This document shows, in pieces, positions 29,101 to 36,853 of a DNA stretch of 64,000 nt; position 1 is the stretch's first letter, and every line of letters begins with the position of its first letter. The notes below the pieces were generated by a model. It had not been told where the DNA came from, did no database searches, and worked only from the letters and a program-made list of their open reading frames with translations. The position numbers and the translations under genes are program-made. This DNA comes from Stieleria maiorica (GTDB taxonomy: Bacteria; Planctomycetota; Planctomycetia; Pirellulales; Pirellulaceae), in assembly GCF_008035925.1 (NCBI RefSeq), contig NZ_CP036264.1, positions 705,774-769,773 on the forward strand. Reading direction: 5' to 3'.

Positions 29101-29575
29101 CCCATCGCGATTGAGTTTCGGGTGCCGGTGTTGCCGACTGCACGTCGGGTCGTTGGGCCAGAGGTGCGGATGGTGTCGCCAGACTCACGTCGTCCCTCAA
29201 GTCCGTTCTCTCGATCGGTGATTCAGCGAGTGCAGCGATGATTGGAGAGTCGTCCGCTTGATCAGTGACGTTATCGGGCGAATTTTGATGCGTCGTCGGC
29301 GTCGGCTGTTCCATCACAGCCGGTTCGACCGGTGCCGATTCGGCCGCCGACCGGGACGGGCCGGCCCAACTGACACGCAGCCACCCCGGATCCAATCGCT
29401 GCAACAACACGATCGAGATCGGCGCGGCCAAGATCAGGACGATCGCCGCGACGTTGATCCAGTGACGCAGCGCCGCAAGCCGAGCGGCCGCCATGTCGAA
29501 ACCGATCGCGACGCCCAGAATGACGGTGACGTGCAAAACGAGACCGCCCATCCAGGAAACATCAAAGACGCTCAT
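26165..29575 (-). CDS. M56 (BlaR-like) metallopeptidase fused to carboxypeptidase-regulatory and redoxin-like domains
   Basis: A 1136-residue membrane protein. The first part has transmembrane helices (residues ~10-60 and ~165-190) and the M56 zinc site: HELAH at 266-270 and AREDVCDNHVLAV about 45 residues later. A helix near residue 390 ends the BlaR-like sensor part. The next ~550 residues hold three or four carboxypeptidase-regulatory-like beta-sandwiches (PIQGTVHNEDGQPIADATV, MIRGRVVLASGEGVPSA, LTGVLRDRAGKTLSGVPVG). The final ~110 residues look like a redoxin domain (LRGQFVLISFVWHPGQFAETQ) without a CxxC. The gene overlaps the BlaI-type repressor gene by four bases. In the family, the protease cleaves or signals to the repressor when a ligand binds outside the cell. 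Confidence 0.88.
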   Translation of the reverse strand: MSVFDVSWMGGLVLHVTVILGVAIGFDMAAARLAALRHWINVAAIVLILAAPISIVLLQRLDPGWLRVSWAGPSRSAAESAPVEPAVMEQPTPTTHQNSPDNVTDQADDSPIIAALAESPIERTDLRDDVSLATPSAPLAQRPDVQSATPAPETQSRWVDWMHALTPFASATWFLGGLVLLIRMTVSLLRVRLLLQRARPVCDSGALDVFAEACKHLGADKHRIALATSDRTDTPLATGILRPCIVLPAEMPGTATRQQLLEVLIHELAHVARRDQMVVLLQHLAAALYWWHPLVHRVNRRLGQAREDVCDNHVLAVTDGVQYSQTLLDIAQRRSGHGAPMVVAGLFSSQWKLEHRIASLLDRRRNRSTRVSTRGWIAVAMATCIAVGLGSLASMAWGIENPQTPTNQPTAEPVSAETDDADSDPIETKTGDTEPDTPIQGTVHNEDGQPIADATVLLVYRVGEDRQLHRTTSKTDRSGRYRFGDLPVGSSELPYISIRVHASGYAIGQQNVTRYLSQPDSFTELEDIDVSLVAADACVVDVVNEQGEPVSDVLVEQINTNGDHASNLYIFPEDWAAFDLESPRSNAAGRLTIPSIDRSRNYDLRLSHPQYAATPVWEVEFGNEPLRAVIEKGNAVRFVVTCKSDPDLIDQATIEATVSEDGGHSVLTFDVDASGVVQGRLRDRHTTINIAHPTLEGLPWYFYRPAEPEMPFTLHRTGVVEGTVVHATSGQGVANVSVRFVQDNRVIKQVGTDADGRYQCTLAEGEYRVSVDMASGKWKSSETEVSVEVAASNTTSIEPLSVQPESMIRGRVVLASGEGVPSAIIVPHLRESPVIADENGDFELEPSRRMRTIQAFHPHQRLSRVVAAPTDGQDLRIRLAPEGVLTGVLRDRAGKTLSGVPVGLGVRSGNLGGRARSSFRTTLLRDFTDEYGFVRFAGLSEGLEYGLAVEGSSRARFGDRTVSRSDWHTVPNLPAAPIEIEVSPDLIAQLETVSSYREAPLEIQPFGQVDWFDGRRLDVDALRGQFVLISFVWHPGQFAETQLCQQIYGDQGLDVVGVVSSQQAGSPATKRLLEKNDFPIAIDNPQARVTERYGQSDGIGSIIYDRAGKRVRTIRRSDNLLPILRSIMLYDERLQQ

Positions 29576-30027
29576 GATTGTTTTCCCCGTCGTTTGCCGC
29601 GTTTGGAAGTTTTGTTTTCGGATTCACTCGGACCATCGCCCGAGTCGCGTTCGGCATCCTGAATCATCTTGCGGATCCGCTGCGATTCCTCGCTGGTCAG
29701 ACCGCGGTACTCGATCAGTGCGTTCACCATGTCTTCGGGCGAACCGGCAAAGAACCGATCGATCAGCTGTGAAACCTTCACACCGAGCGATCGCTTTCGC
29801 TGCCGCAGCGCGGAATAGACGAAGGTTCTGCCCTCGCTGCGGTGTTGCAGCCATCCCTTCTCTTCCAGCCGCACGATCATCGTTTGCACGGTGTTGCGGG
29901 CGACGGAGCGACCTTGGGCCTCCAGTTGCTCGCGCACCTGGCTGACGGTGGCTTCCCCGTGCTGCCAGAACACTTCCATCAGTTCCCGCTGTACATCGGT
30001 CAACGGCGGCGGCTCGGCCCGGTTCAT
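29572..30027 (-). CDS. BlaI/MecI/CopY-type transcriptional repressor
   Basis: A 151-residue winged-helix repressor. PPLTDVQRELMEVFWQHGEATVSQVREQL and RNTVQTMIVRLEEKGWLQHRSEGRTFVYSAL are the DNA-binding part; FFAGSPEDMVNALIEY is the dimerisation part; the tail is rich in Lys and Ser. GAGGAG lies seven bases before the ATG at 30027, which is preferred to an upstream GTG at 30033. ATGA overlap with the M56 gene indicates a two-gene operon, the standard blaI-blaR arrangement, controlled by cleavage of this protein. Two dyads just upstream fit its operator. No beta-lactamase is nearby, so the target is something else. Confidence 0.92.
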   Translation of the reverse strand: MNRAEPPPLTDVQRELMEVFWQHGEATVSQVREQLEAQGRSVARNTVQTMIVRLEEKGWLQHRSEGRTFVYSALRQRKRSLGVKVSQLIDRFFAGSPEDMVNALIEYRGLTSEESQRIRKMIQDAERDSGDGPSESENKTSKRGKRRGKQS

Positions 30028-30054
30028 CGGCACTCTCCTCGATCGGCTGGTTGA

Positions 30055-30091
30055 CTACAAGGTGTAGGCATTGTTGCCGACAGTGTGTCGG
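30055..30091. promoter_or_regulatory. Two dyads upstream of the BlaI-type gene, probable autoregulatory operator
   Basis: CTACA-AGG-TGTAG (30055-30067) and CCGACA-GTG-TGTCGG (30077-30091) are perfect inverted repeats whose centres are 23 bp apart, about two helical turns. The first contains TACA-n-TGTA, the core known for BlaI/MecI operators. They start 28 bp upstream of the repressor start. Remaining bases of the 30028-30483 spacer hold repeat fragments (see next entry) and a TGTCGATTTGG-bordered family-1 half arm near 30153-30185. Confidence 0.65.
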
Positions 30092-30193
30092 TAATGCAAG
30101 GGAAAGTTGCCAAAAACTCAAAAGAGGGGGGCGCGAACGGGACGCATTAGGGCTTGTCGATTTGGTCAGCCGTTTGGCGTCAGCCCAAATGTT

Positions 30194-30228
30194 TCATCAT
30201 TCTGCCCCGTATCATTCTGCCATCCCTC
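30194..30228. repeat. Dispersed short repeat with CAGAATGAT motifs
   Basis: Read on the minus strand it is GGCAGAATGATACGGGGCAG followed by AATGATG. A near-identical copy is at 48211-48238, and a diverged one at 31149-31174 (inverse orientation to 48.2 kb). All three are intergenic. Confidence 0.75.
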
Positions 30229-30483
30229 TCCTAATTCCCATCGACATGACAACACGCCTCGGCTGGCTGGAGAGGTAAGAAGATTGGCGAAATCGATTCA
30301 GTCGGAATCTGGCGATCCTGCGCCCCTTGCTCACGCGGCGGGCTGGCATGTTCGGCATGCGAGTTGCGTCCACGCCGTTTCCGATACCGAGATCCACGCG
30401 CCCTGGCTCCCTTTCATCCACCGCGCCTCGATTCGGTCAAATGCAAACCACTTGAATCCAACCTGTTGATCGAGAAACGACCA

Positions 30484-31140
30484 ATGTCCACGAAACCAAC
30501 CACAACTGATCCAGCTTGCAACCGGCAGACACCATCATCGCGGCGTTACCGCTGGACCCTCGCGGCTATGATTTTCGCCGTGATCTTCACTCACGCCAGT
30601 CACCAACCCGCCACCGCCCAGGAAACCGTCGCGACCAACGACCGCGGTTCAAGATCGATCGACGCGATCATCATTGAACTGGACCAATTCAAGACCGATT
30701 CGATTGCGGACCCGGTCGATGCGGAGGCGATTGATGGAAAACCGGTGCTGGGCGTCTCGCTGGAGGACGCAGCACTGGGTGTCGAGGTGGTTCGTGTGGC
30801 CGATGGGTTGGCCGGCGACCGAGCGGGTTTGATCGAAGGCGACAAGATCGTGCGAATCGATGAAGCCGACATCGAGACTCCGTTGGACGCCCAGACGGCG
30901 CTGTTGAACCATCCGTTGGGTTCGCCCCTGAAACTAGTTTACATCCGTAACAACCGAGAGTACGAACGCGAAATCCGATTTAGCGGCGCCGACGACGTGG
31001 AGGGGCAGATTCGCCAAGCGACGGCGGCTCGAGTGGTCCGTCTGGAACGTGAAGTCGCAATGCTGCGCAGGCAAATGGTTTTGATGCGAGATGCGATTCG
31101 GATCCTCGCGGCAGAACATCACCACGATGTCACCGAGTAA
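30484..31140 (+). CDS. Secreted PDZ-domain protein
   Basis: A 218-residue exported protein. A long signal peptide ends near ATAQE (residues ~20-45). The PDZ domain (about 80-160) is recognised by LGVSLEDAALGVEVVRVADGL, DRAGLIEGDKIVRIDEADIETPLDAQTAL and the final strand KLVYIRN. A C-terminal helix with a coiled-coil look (RVVRLEREVAMLRRQMVLMRD) suggests oligomerisation. There is no protease domain, so it is a stand-alone periplasmic PDZ adaptor. The ATG at 30484 was chosen; the open frame extends 40 codons upstream without a signal-like start. Confidence 0.8.
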   Translation: MSTKPTTTDPACNRQTPSSRRYRWTLAAMIFAVIFTHASHQPATAQETVATNDRGSRSIDAIIIELDQFKTDSIADPVDAEAIDGKPVLGVSLEDAALGVEVVRVADGLAGDRAGLIEGDKIVRIDEADIETPLDAQTALLNHPLGSPLKLVYIRNNREYEREIRFSGADDVEGQIRQATAARVVRLEREVAMLRRQMVLMRDAIRILAAEHHHDVTE

Positions 31141-31216
31141 ACGATCAACATCATTCTGCCCGAATCATACTGCACTTCCTCCGCGGCCAGCGCCCGGTGT
31201 CTCATGCCAGCGGGAC

Positions 31217-31347
31217 GCGTTACGGCCTGTCGATTTAATCAGCCGTTTGGCGCGAGCCTACGGGCGCCAGAGCGTTTTCTTGGTACAGGAAGCCCGTACG
31301 CTCGCGCGAAACGGCTGATCCCACGTGTGATCGGACTAAATCAACAG
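31217..31347. repeat. Dispersed hairpin element, family 1 (copy D)
   Basis: Arms ATCAGCCGTTTGGCGCGAGC (from ~31230) and GCTCGCGCGAAACGGCTGAT (ending ~31319) around a ~27-base centre, with outer borders TGTCGATTTA on the left and AAATCAACAGGCC on the right. Copy E at 35366-35487 is the same element inverted, sharing the arms and 35 bp of flank but not the centre. The rest of the 31141-31442 spacer is other repeat fragments (TGCCAGCGGGACGCG near 31204; a 45-bp match to 24840 at 31379). Confidence 0.85.
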
Positions 31348-31442
31348 GCCGGTTAGCGAGCGGCCTCCGGTCAATCGCACCGTGCCCCTTGCTTACGCGA
31401 CGGGCTGGCATTCGCGGCGGGCTGGAAGCCTGTCCCACTGGT

Positions 31443-33155
31443 TCACAACCCGCTTTCAAAACGACTCGGTCGCCCGTCTCCTTTGCGTTCGGCCAGTCGG
31501 CGATACAGACCGGTCTTGCCCGTGGTGATCGCAACACCCACGCACAGGCACATCAATCCCGAAGCGATCGGCCAGTTGATCCGCCGCAGTTTGCCGGTAC
31601 GGTGCCCCTGATAGCTGAACGTTCCGCAAAACAACACCGCTTGCAACACCGCGACCGCAAACCAACCGCGACGACGAACCAGAAACGCGTAACTCACCGA
31701 AACGATTGCCATTCCCGCCACCACGTACAGGATCAAACCGCGCGGGTCCTGCAGGAAACGGAACACGATCACCGTCGCCGCGAAGCACATCACCCCGGCG
31801 GCCGAGTAGCGCAAGAACACCGCCAGCTGAGTCTTGAAGGTCGCCCCGATCACCAGCATCGCCAGCGTCGCAAACGCCACTCCGGCGATCAGCCCGTCGG
31901 TCTGCCGGCCGTAGGCATCGCCGACCATCGCGATCGTCGTCGCCGCCATGCCCGCAAGCGCCGCCCACAACCAATCGGCATCGATGCGGCCCAGGGTCAT
32001 CACCAACAGGATCACACAGGCCGCTGCGGGGAACATCCACGACCCCAGACCATAGGTCTGTCCGATTTCCGGAATCGGCGCGGCCAGTCCTGTTACCAAC
32101 AAGGTCGTCGGCACTGCGAACGAGGCATAGCGCACGCCGCGGAGCGCCATCCACGAATAAACCAAGAAGACCACGCCCAGCGTGACCGTCAGCGAAGATC
32201 CGAACCAATAGGCCAAGTCACTTTGGATCGGCAACCAAGTCGCTCCCCCGCGGGTCGACGCACAAAGCAACAAGCCTGACGTCGAAACAACCGCCAGGCC
32301 TTGCAAGGTTCGATTGCGTTGGCCCAGTCCGGCTTCGGCGATCAACACGATCACGGCGGCCAGAATCGGCAATAACAAAAACGGTTCAAACTTTCCGGCC
32401 ACCCCGTAAAAGCCGAACGACATCCAAATCGCGTGGGATCGAATGCCCGCCAACACGATCAAAACCACGAACGCCGACAGCGGATACAGCGGCCAAGTCC
32501 AGGGCGTTCCGTTCTCTCGCACCGACTGCTGACCGCGCCGCACTGCCGGAATCAGCAACAAGACACTCGCGCCGATTGCCGCCGAAAACAAGACCGATCC
32601 CCAGTTGGCGAGCGGGTCATTGCGCGTCGCAACGGCATTCCCGAGCAAGAGGGGGAATCCGATCAGAACCGCGAAATGAGCGTACAAAGCGATCCGATAC
32701 CAGAAACTCAATCGGATCCCACATGACCAGAGCACGCTTTCGACGACCAGCAACACGAGCGCCGCGGCGACACAAGCAAACGCCCTGGCCATCGGTTGAT
32801 CCCCGATACAAAGTTCGTCAAAGCCGGTCGTGACTGCGACCAAACTGATCACGACGACCAGAAAGATCGACCGCGCGTCATCCCAAACCTTGGCGATTCG
32901 CACCACGCCGACGCAGACCACCGCCATCAGCAACGTGTAGGTGGCAATCCCTCCGGCCATCGAAAGCGACTTGTCGATCAATCCGCCGCCGGAAACCGCG
33001 AGACTTTGGCACCCGTAGATGACCAACAAACAGCTGATCAGATAGAACGGATTCTGGTTGTACAGAAACCGGGCGAAAGACGCTCGACCGGGCGGGGAGG
33101 CGTTGACCGGGGAAGCAAGTTCCGACGTGGCAACAGAATCCTGATCACCATCCAT
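31443..33155 (-). CDS. Large polytopic membrane protein of unknown function
   Basis: About 570 residues with some 16 hydrophobic helices, starting at residue ~40 after a hydrophilic leader. Examples are FYLISCLLVIYGCQSLAV, ALVLLVVESVLWSCGIRL and FEPFLLLPILAAVIVLIAEAGL. No transporter signature, glycosyltransferase motif or conserved charged cluster stands out. The ATG at 33155 starts a reasonable hydrophilic N-terminus; 33179 is an alternative. It is divergent from a small ORF and lies between inverted copies of the family-1 repeat. Confidence 0.75.
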   Translation of the reverse strand: MDGDQDSVATSELASPVNASPPGRASFARFLYNQNPFYLISCLLVIYGCQSLAVSGGGLIDKSLSMAGGIATYTLLMAVVCVGVVRIAKVWDDARSIFLVVVISLVAVTTGFDELCIGDQPMARAFACVAAALVLLVVESVLWSCGIRLSFWYRIALYAHFAVLIGFPLLLGNAVATRNDPLANWGSVLFSAAIGASVLLLIPAVRRGQQSVRENGTPWTWPLYPLSAFVVLIVLAGIRSHAIWMSFGFYGVAGKFEPFLLLPILAAVIVLIAEAGLGQRNRTLQGLAVVSTSGLLLCASTRGGATWLPIQSDLAYWFGSSLTVTLGVVFLVYSWMALRGVRYASFAVPTTLLVTGLAAPIPEIGQTYGLGSWMFPAAACVILLVMTLGRIDADWLWAALAGMAATTIAMVGDAYGRQTDGLIAGVAFATLAMLVIGATFKTQLAVFLRYSAAGVMCFAATVIVFRFLQDPRGLILYVVAGMAIVSVSYAFLVRRRGWFAVAVLQAVLFCGTFSYQGHRTGKLRRINWPIASGLMCLCVGVAITTGKTGLYRRLAERKGDGRPSRFESGL

Positions 33156-33253
33156 CACACCGACCCCCTGCTTAAACACAGTTCAGCTCGGTTCGCTCAC
33201 AAAGCAAGGGAACCGTCAGTCAACGTGAAGAGGTTCTACGGCCCTGCGACAAA

Positions 33254-33520
33254 ATGGGTTCGCAACTTGTGCGACGTTTTTTGTCGTCGGATTGGTCAGC
33301 GGCGTTGGAGTTGTGCGCCGGTGACCGGGCGCTGCTCGTCGATATCTTGCGGGCGCTCGGGCTGGCTTCGATGGGCGAGCTCGCCTTTCAGATCGAACAG
33401 CAAGCCAGCGACGGCTCGCTCAGCAACACCGGCCCCATCGCGATCCAGCTTCGTCAGCAACTCGATGCCGCGGTCGCCGATGCCCGCCGGCTGGTTGATC
33501 GCGGGCAAGTCGCAAAGTGA
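33254..33520 (+). CDS. Small hypothetical protein
   Basis: An 88-residue, mostly helical protein without signal peptide or known domain (SAALELCAGDRALLVDILRALGL, then IAIQLRQQLDAAVADARRLVDRG). The amino-acid composition is that of a soluble protein, unlike shadow frames here, and it lies alone between divergent and convergent neighbours. No strong ribosome binding site was seen, so the call is tentative. Confidence 0.45.
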   Translation: MGSQLVRRFLSSDWSAALELCAGDRALLVDILRALGLASMGELAFQIEQQASDGSLSNTGPIAIQLRQQLDAAVADARRLVDRGQVAK

Positions 33521-33656
33521 ATCTCAGGTGCTAGATCGATGTGGTGCTGTCTGCCTGGACAACGCCACTTTGACGCAGCGACGCTCGTCAGAGCGTGGGG
33601 ATCCGCGGCGATCCTGGCATCGCAGTCCGCTGCAGATCATTGTTCGGGTTCGTGTC

Positions 33657-33736
33657 GTAGCGGAAGCCGCCAAGGCTTTCGGCCTCCCGGAGCGGCGTCG
33701 CCGCGCCGGCGCGAAACTCTTGGCGAGTTCCGCTAC
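33657..33736. repeat. Dispersed hairpin element, family 4 (copy 1)
   Basis: Left arm GTAGCGGAAGCCGCCAAGGC and right arm CTTGGCGAGTTCCGCTAC form an imperfect stem around a GC-rich centre. A second copy with the same arms and a shorter centre is at 55844-55905. Confidence 0.85.
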
Positions 33737-33785
33737 TCGAGAACCGAGCTACGGCGGACTACTAAAATCCAACAGAACCAACGCA

Positions 33786-35084
33786 CTAACGCCAGTCCAT
33801 CGGAACATAGTCGCGCGTCGTCGGCCCGCTGTAGATTTGCCGCGGCCGGTAGATCCGGCTGTTGCTGTCATGCACTTCTTTCCAGTGCGCGATCCAGCCC
33901 GGCATGCGACCGATGGCAAACATCACGGTGTACATGTTGACCGGGATTCCGATCGCTCGCAGCAGGATCCCAGAGTAGAAGTCGACGTTGGGATAAAGGT
34001 TGCGGCTGACGAAGTAGTCATCGCTCAGCGCGATCTCCTCCAGCTCCTTGGCGATCTCTAACAACGGATCGTTGCGACCCAATTTGCCCAGCACCTTGGG
34101 GACGTGACGACGAAGGATTTCGGCCCGCGGGTCATAGCTCTTGTAGACTCCGTGACCGAACCCGTAAAGCTTCTCCTTCTTTTGCTTCACACGCTCGATC
34201 AGTTCCTTGACGCTGATTCCGGAACTCTTGATCCGTTTCAGCTGTTCCATCACGGCCACGTTGGCTCCGCCGTGCAGCGGCCCCCACAAGGCACAAACGC
34301 CGGCGGAACAGGACGCGAACAGATTTGCCCCCGAGGAACCGACCATCCGCACCGTCGATGTGCTGCAGTTCTGTTCGTGATCGGCGTGCAGAATCAGGAA
34401 CAAGGTCAACGCTCGAACGACATCGGGATCCGGTTCATAATCTCGGTTGGGCGTGGAAAACATCAGGTGCAGGAAGTTGCGACAATAACTCAGTTCCGGG
34501 CGCGGGTAGATAAGCGGGTGACCGATCGACGTCTTGTAAGCATAAGCGGCGACGGTTCGGATTTTGGAGATCAAGCGGGCCGCCGCGTTTTCAAACGTCG
34601 CTTCGTCTTCCATCACCATCACATCGGCGTTGTAACATGACAGCGTGTTGATCATCGAGGACAAGATCGCCATCGGATGGCCATGCGTCGGGTAACCCAA
34701 GAACGAGTTCCGCATCCCTTCATGAATCATCTCGTGCTCGGTCAGCAGCGAACGAAAATGCGCCAGGTGTTCGGCCGAAGGGAGTTCGCCATAGATCAGC
34801 AATAGCGCCGTTTCGATGAAGTTTGATGATTCGGCGAGCTGCTCGATCGGAATCCCGCGGTAACGCAGCACACCTTCTTCGCCGTTGATGAAGGTGATCC
34901 CGGACCGCACCGAACCGGTGTTTCGGTAGCCTTCGTCCAGGGTGATGAATCCGGTTTTGCTGCGAAGGGCCGAGATGTCGATGGCACGTTCATTTTCCGT
35001 CCCAACGACCACCGGCAGCTCGACTCGCGATTCGCCAAGGTTCAGTTCAGTGGTTTCCGCGGAATCGATGGTTTCTGCACTCAT
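33786..35084 (-). CDS. gltA: Citrate synthase
   Basis: A 432-residue type II citrate synthase that condenses acetyl-CoA and oxaloacetate at the entry of the TCA cycle. Catalytic residues are visible: His in SIGHPL, His in GPLHGGAN, GFGHGVYKSYDPRA, and Asp in PNVDFYSGILL; RYRGIPIEQLAESSNF and GYPTHGHPM are typical. The frame is open up to 35291, but MSAETIDSAE at 35084 is the correct length and start. Hexameric NADH-sensitive type II enzymes have this length. Monocistronic; pckA lies 3.1 kb away on the other strand. Confidence 0.95.
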   Translation of the reverse strand: MSAETIDSAETTELNLGESRVELPVVVGTENERAIDISALRSKTGFITLDEGYRNTGSVRSGITFINGEEGVLRYRGIPIEQLAESSNFIETALLLIYGELPSAEHLAHFRSLLTEHEMIHEGMRNSFLGYPTHGHPMAILSSMINTLSCYNADVMVMEDEATFENAAARLISKIRTVAAYAYKTSIGHPLIYPRPELSYCRNFLHLMFSTPNRDYEPDPDVVRALTLFLILHADHEQNCSTSTVRMVGSSGANLFASCSAGVCALWGPLHGGANVAVMEQLKRIKSSGISVKELIERVKQKKEKLYGFGHGVYKSYDPRAEILRRHVPKVLGKLGRNDPLLEIAKELEEIALSDDYFVSRNLYPNVDFYSGILLRAIGIPVNMYTVMFAIGRMPGWIAHWKEVHDSNSRIYRPRQIYSGPTTRDYVPMDWR

Positions 35085-35365
35085 GGGGCCGGTCGGGTGT
35101 GGCAAGTTTCGGGATCGGAAAGGGGTGAGGGTGAATAGGAAGATTTTTCTAAAGCATCTCCTGTGCCGTTCAACCACCGTCCCTCCGGTCTCGTTGCACG
35201 TGCCTTTTCGCACACGCGAAAACGCAAGAAAAGACGCTCTGTGGGGCGAACGGTTGCCAAAGTTGAGCACCTGCGGCACACGTGCCGACAATCCGATTTA
35301 CCCCCCGTCGCCCGAAATCTGAGCAACCGCTGCTGACGGACAAGGCAGGTCCAAGCCGTTCGCTA

Positions 35366-35487
35366 GCCGGCCTGTTGATGTCATTCGATCACACGTGGGA
35401 TCAGCCGTTTCGCGCAAGCGTACGGGCCTCCAATCCCAACAAAATGCACTGTCGCCCGAAGGCTCGCGCCAAACGGCTGATTCAATC
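35366..35487. repeat. Dispersed hairpin element, family 1 (copy E)
   Basis: Borders and arms match copy D in reverse orientation: GGCCTGTTGATG, CGATCACACGTGGGATCAGC, then the arm to TACGGGC, a ~27-base centre that differs from copy D, and the arm GGCTCGCGCCAAACGGCTGA. Confidence 0.85.
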
Positions 35488-35491
35488 AACG

Positions 35492-35803
35492 CCCTCGTTC
35501 CCAGGCTCCGCCTTGGAACGCGATTTCGGTGTGGCTCCGCCACACGTCGCGGACCACCGCGAGGCGGAGCCTCCGGCACAACGTGTCCCCGGGCGGAGCC
35601 CGGGAACAAGGCGCAGGGCCGCTCGCTGACGCGTCCCGCTGGCATCGCCCTCGTTCCCAGGCTCCGCCTTGGAACGCGATTTCGGTGTGGCTCCGCCACA
35701 CGTCGCGGACCACCGCGAGGCGGAGCCTCCGGCACAACGTGTCCCCAGGCGGAGCCAGGGAACAAGACGCGGGGTCGCTCGCTGACGCGTCCCGCTGGCA
35801 TGG
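35492..35803. repeat. Tandem duplication of a 156-bp family-2 element
   Basis: CCCTCGTTCCCAGGCTCCGC begins at 35492 and again at 35648. The two copies differ at only a handful of positions, for example CCCCGGGCGG versus CCCCAGGCGG and a few bases near the end. Each contains its own inverted repeats (AGGCTCCGCC and GGCGGAGCCT; TGTGGCTCCGCCACA). Long frames pass through both on both strands, giving repeated peptides, but these are by-products. Confidence 0.9.
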
Positions 35804-36022
35804 GATCGGCGTCGATTCCTCGCGTGGTGCTGATTCAACGTTTGCGAAACAATCGTCGGATGTCCTTGACAGAAACTCTGATTTTCTTGTCAGCCATTTT
35901 CCTGTCGCTTATCTTGGCCACCGAGCACACGCCGTTCGGACCAATGGTCGTGGCGATGCGGCGCGCCCAGTTCGCGATCCGGTTGTGCCGGCCAGGGAGC
36001 CGCTTCCGCCTCAGAAAATTCC
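35804..36022. other. Leader region before the paired membrane-protein genes
   Basis: About 220 bases; the whole gltA-to-36023 spacer (35085-36022) has no credible gene. TTGACAGAAA and TTTTCTTGTCA near 35870-35895 form an imperfect dyad that begins with a -35-like TTGACA, but no -10 box is evident. Confidence 0.35.
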
Positions 36023-36853
36023 ATGCGTTTTTCCATCCGATCACTACTCGCGATCATGCTGGTGTGCGCGATCTTGTTCCCTTTGGTGATGGAGATCCGC
36101 AATTTTCGCCGCGACGAAGCGATCCGGTTGCAGTTGCGACTGGAGGCGGAAGCGCTTCGGCAGCGATTGGCGTTGGACGATCCCGAGCGGCAATGGGTCC
36201 GGCAGCACCAGCGCGAGGAATACGCCTCGATGGGCACGGTGCGCAAGCGGGCCGAACGACAATTTGAGAGGATCCAGCAGAAGTACGGCGGTATCGAGGT
36301 TCGTGGGGCCGATGTCCTTTCACTGCGGACCGTCCCGCAGTTGAGTCTGGGCCAATCGCAACCGCCGGTCGTTTATCGCCTTCTCGTGCCGACCGATCGA
36401 GAGGTTTGGTTGAAGTATGCCGTGGTTCCGGCGGAGGGCATTTCCCGGTCGCCCGACAAGCTTGACCAGTTGCAGACACCGGTTGAAGCGAGCGGATTCG
36501 CCGACCCCGGTCCCTATCAACTGCGACTCGCGCCCGGCGAGCAACTGCTGGCGGTTCAAACCGGACCGTCCAACGGTCGGGAGCTGCCGATCGCGATTCG
36601 GATCGACGACAAACCGCTTCTGGATTCATCCTTTCGTAGTGAGGGTGTGCCGAGCTCCGGCGCCCATCACATCAGCGGATTGCGACAGTTCGACGTCCTG
36701 AAATCGCGCCGCTTGCCTTGGCTGCAGAGCATCCAAATCAAGGTGACGATGGAAGACGAAACCCGACAGGACGCAGCCCATCACGGCAGTCTGTGGCTGA
36801 GTGATCAACCGAGCGGCTTCGATCCCTTTCCCGGCATCGTGAATCAACCATGA
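36023..36853 (+). CDS. Single-pass membrane protein of unknown function (first of pair)
   Basis: A 276-residue protein: a transmembrane helix at residues ~5-23 (IRSLLAIMLVCAILFPLVM), a helical coiled-coil-prone stretch to ~92 rich in Arg, Gln and Glu, then a beta-rich periplasmic domain. No enzyme motif. Its stop overlaps the next gene's start by four bases (ATGA), and both proteins share the same plan, suggesting they form a complex anchored in the inner membrane. Confidence 0.72.
   Translation: MRFSIRSLLAIMLVCAILFPLVMEIRNFRRDEAIRLQLRLEAEALRQRLALDDPERQWVRQHQREEYASMGTVRKRAERQFERIQQKYGGIEVRGADVLSLRTVPQLSLGQSQPPVVYRLLVPTDREVWLKYAVVPAEGISRSPDKLDQLQTPVEASGFADPGPYQLRLAPGEQLLAVQTGPSNGRELPIAIRIDDKPLLDSSFRSEGVPSSGAHHISGLRQFDVLKSRRLPWLQSIQIKVTMEDETRQDAAHHGSLWLSDQPSGFDPFPGIVNQP

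Noticed and set aside
26165-30027. Beta-lactam resistance operon
   Set aside because: BlaI- and M56-type genes are present, but no beta-lactamase or penicillin-binding sensor domain is nearby, so resistance is not supported.
35395-36267. 290-codon frame across the 156-bp duplication
   Set aside because: Made mostly of translated repeat sequence; it overlaps the start of the membrane protein gene at 36023 in another frame.
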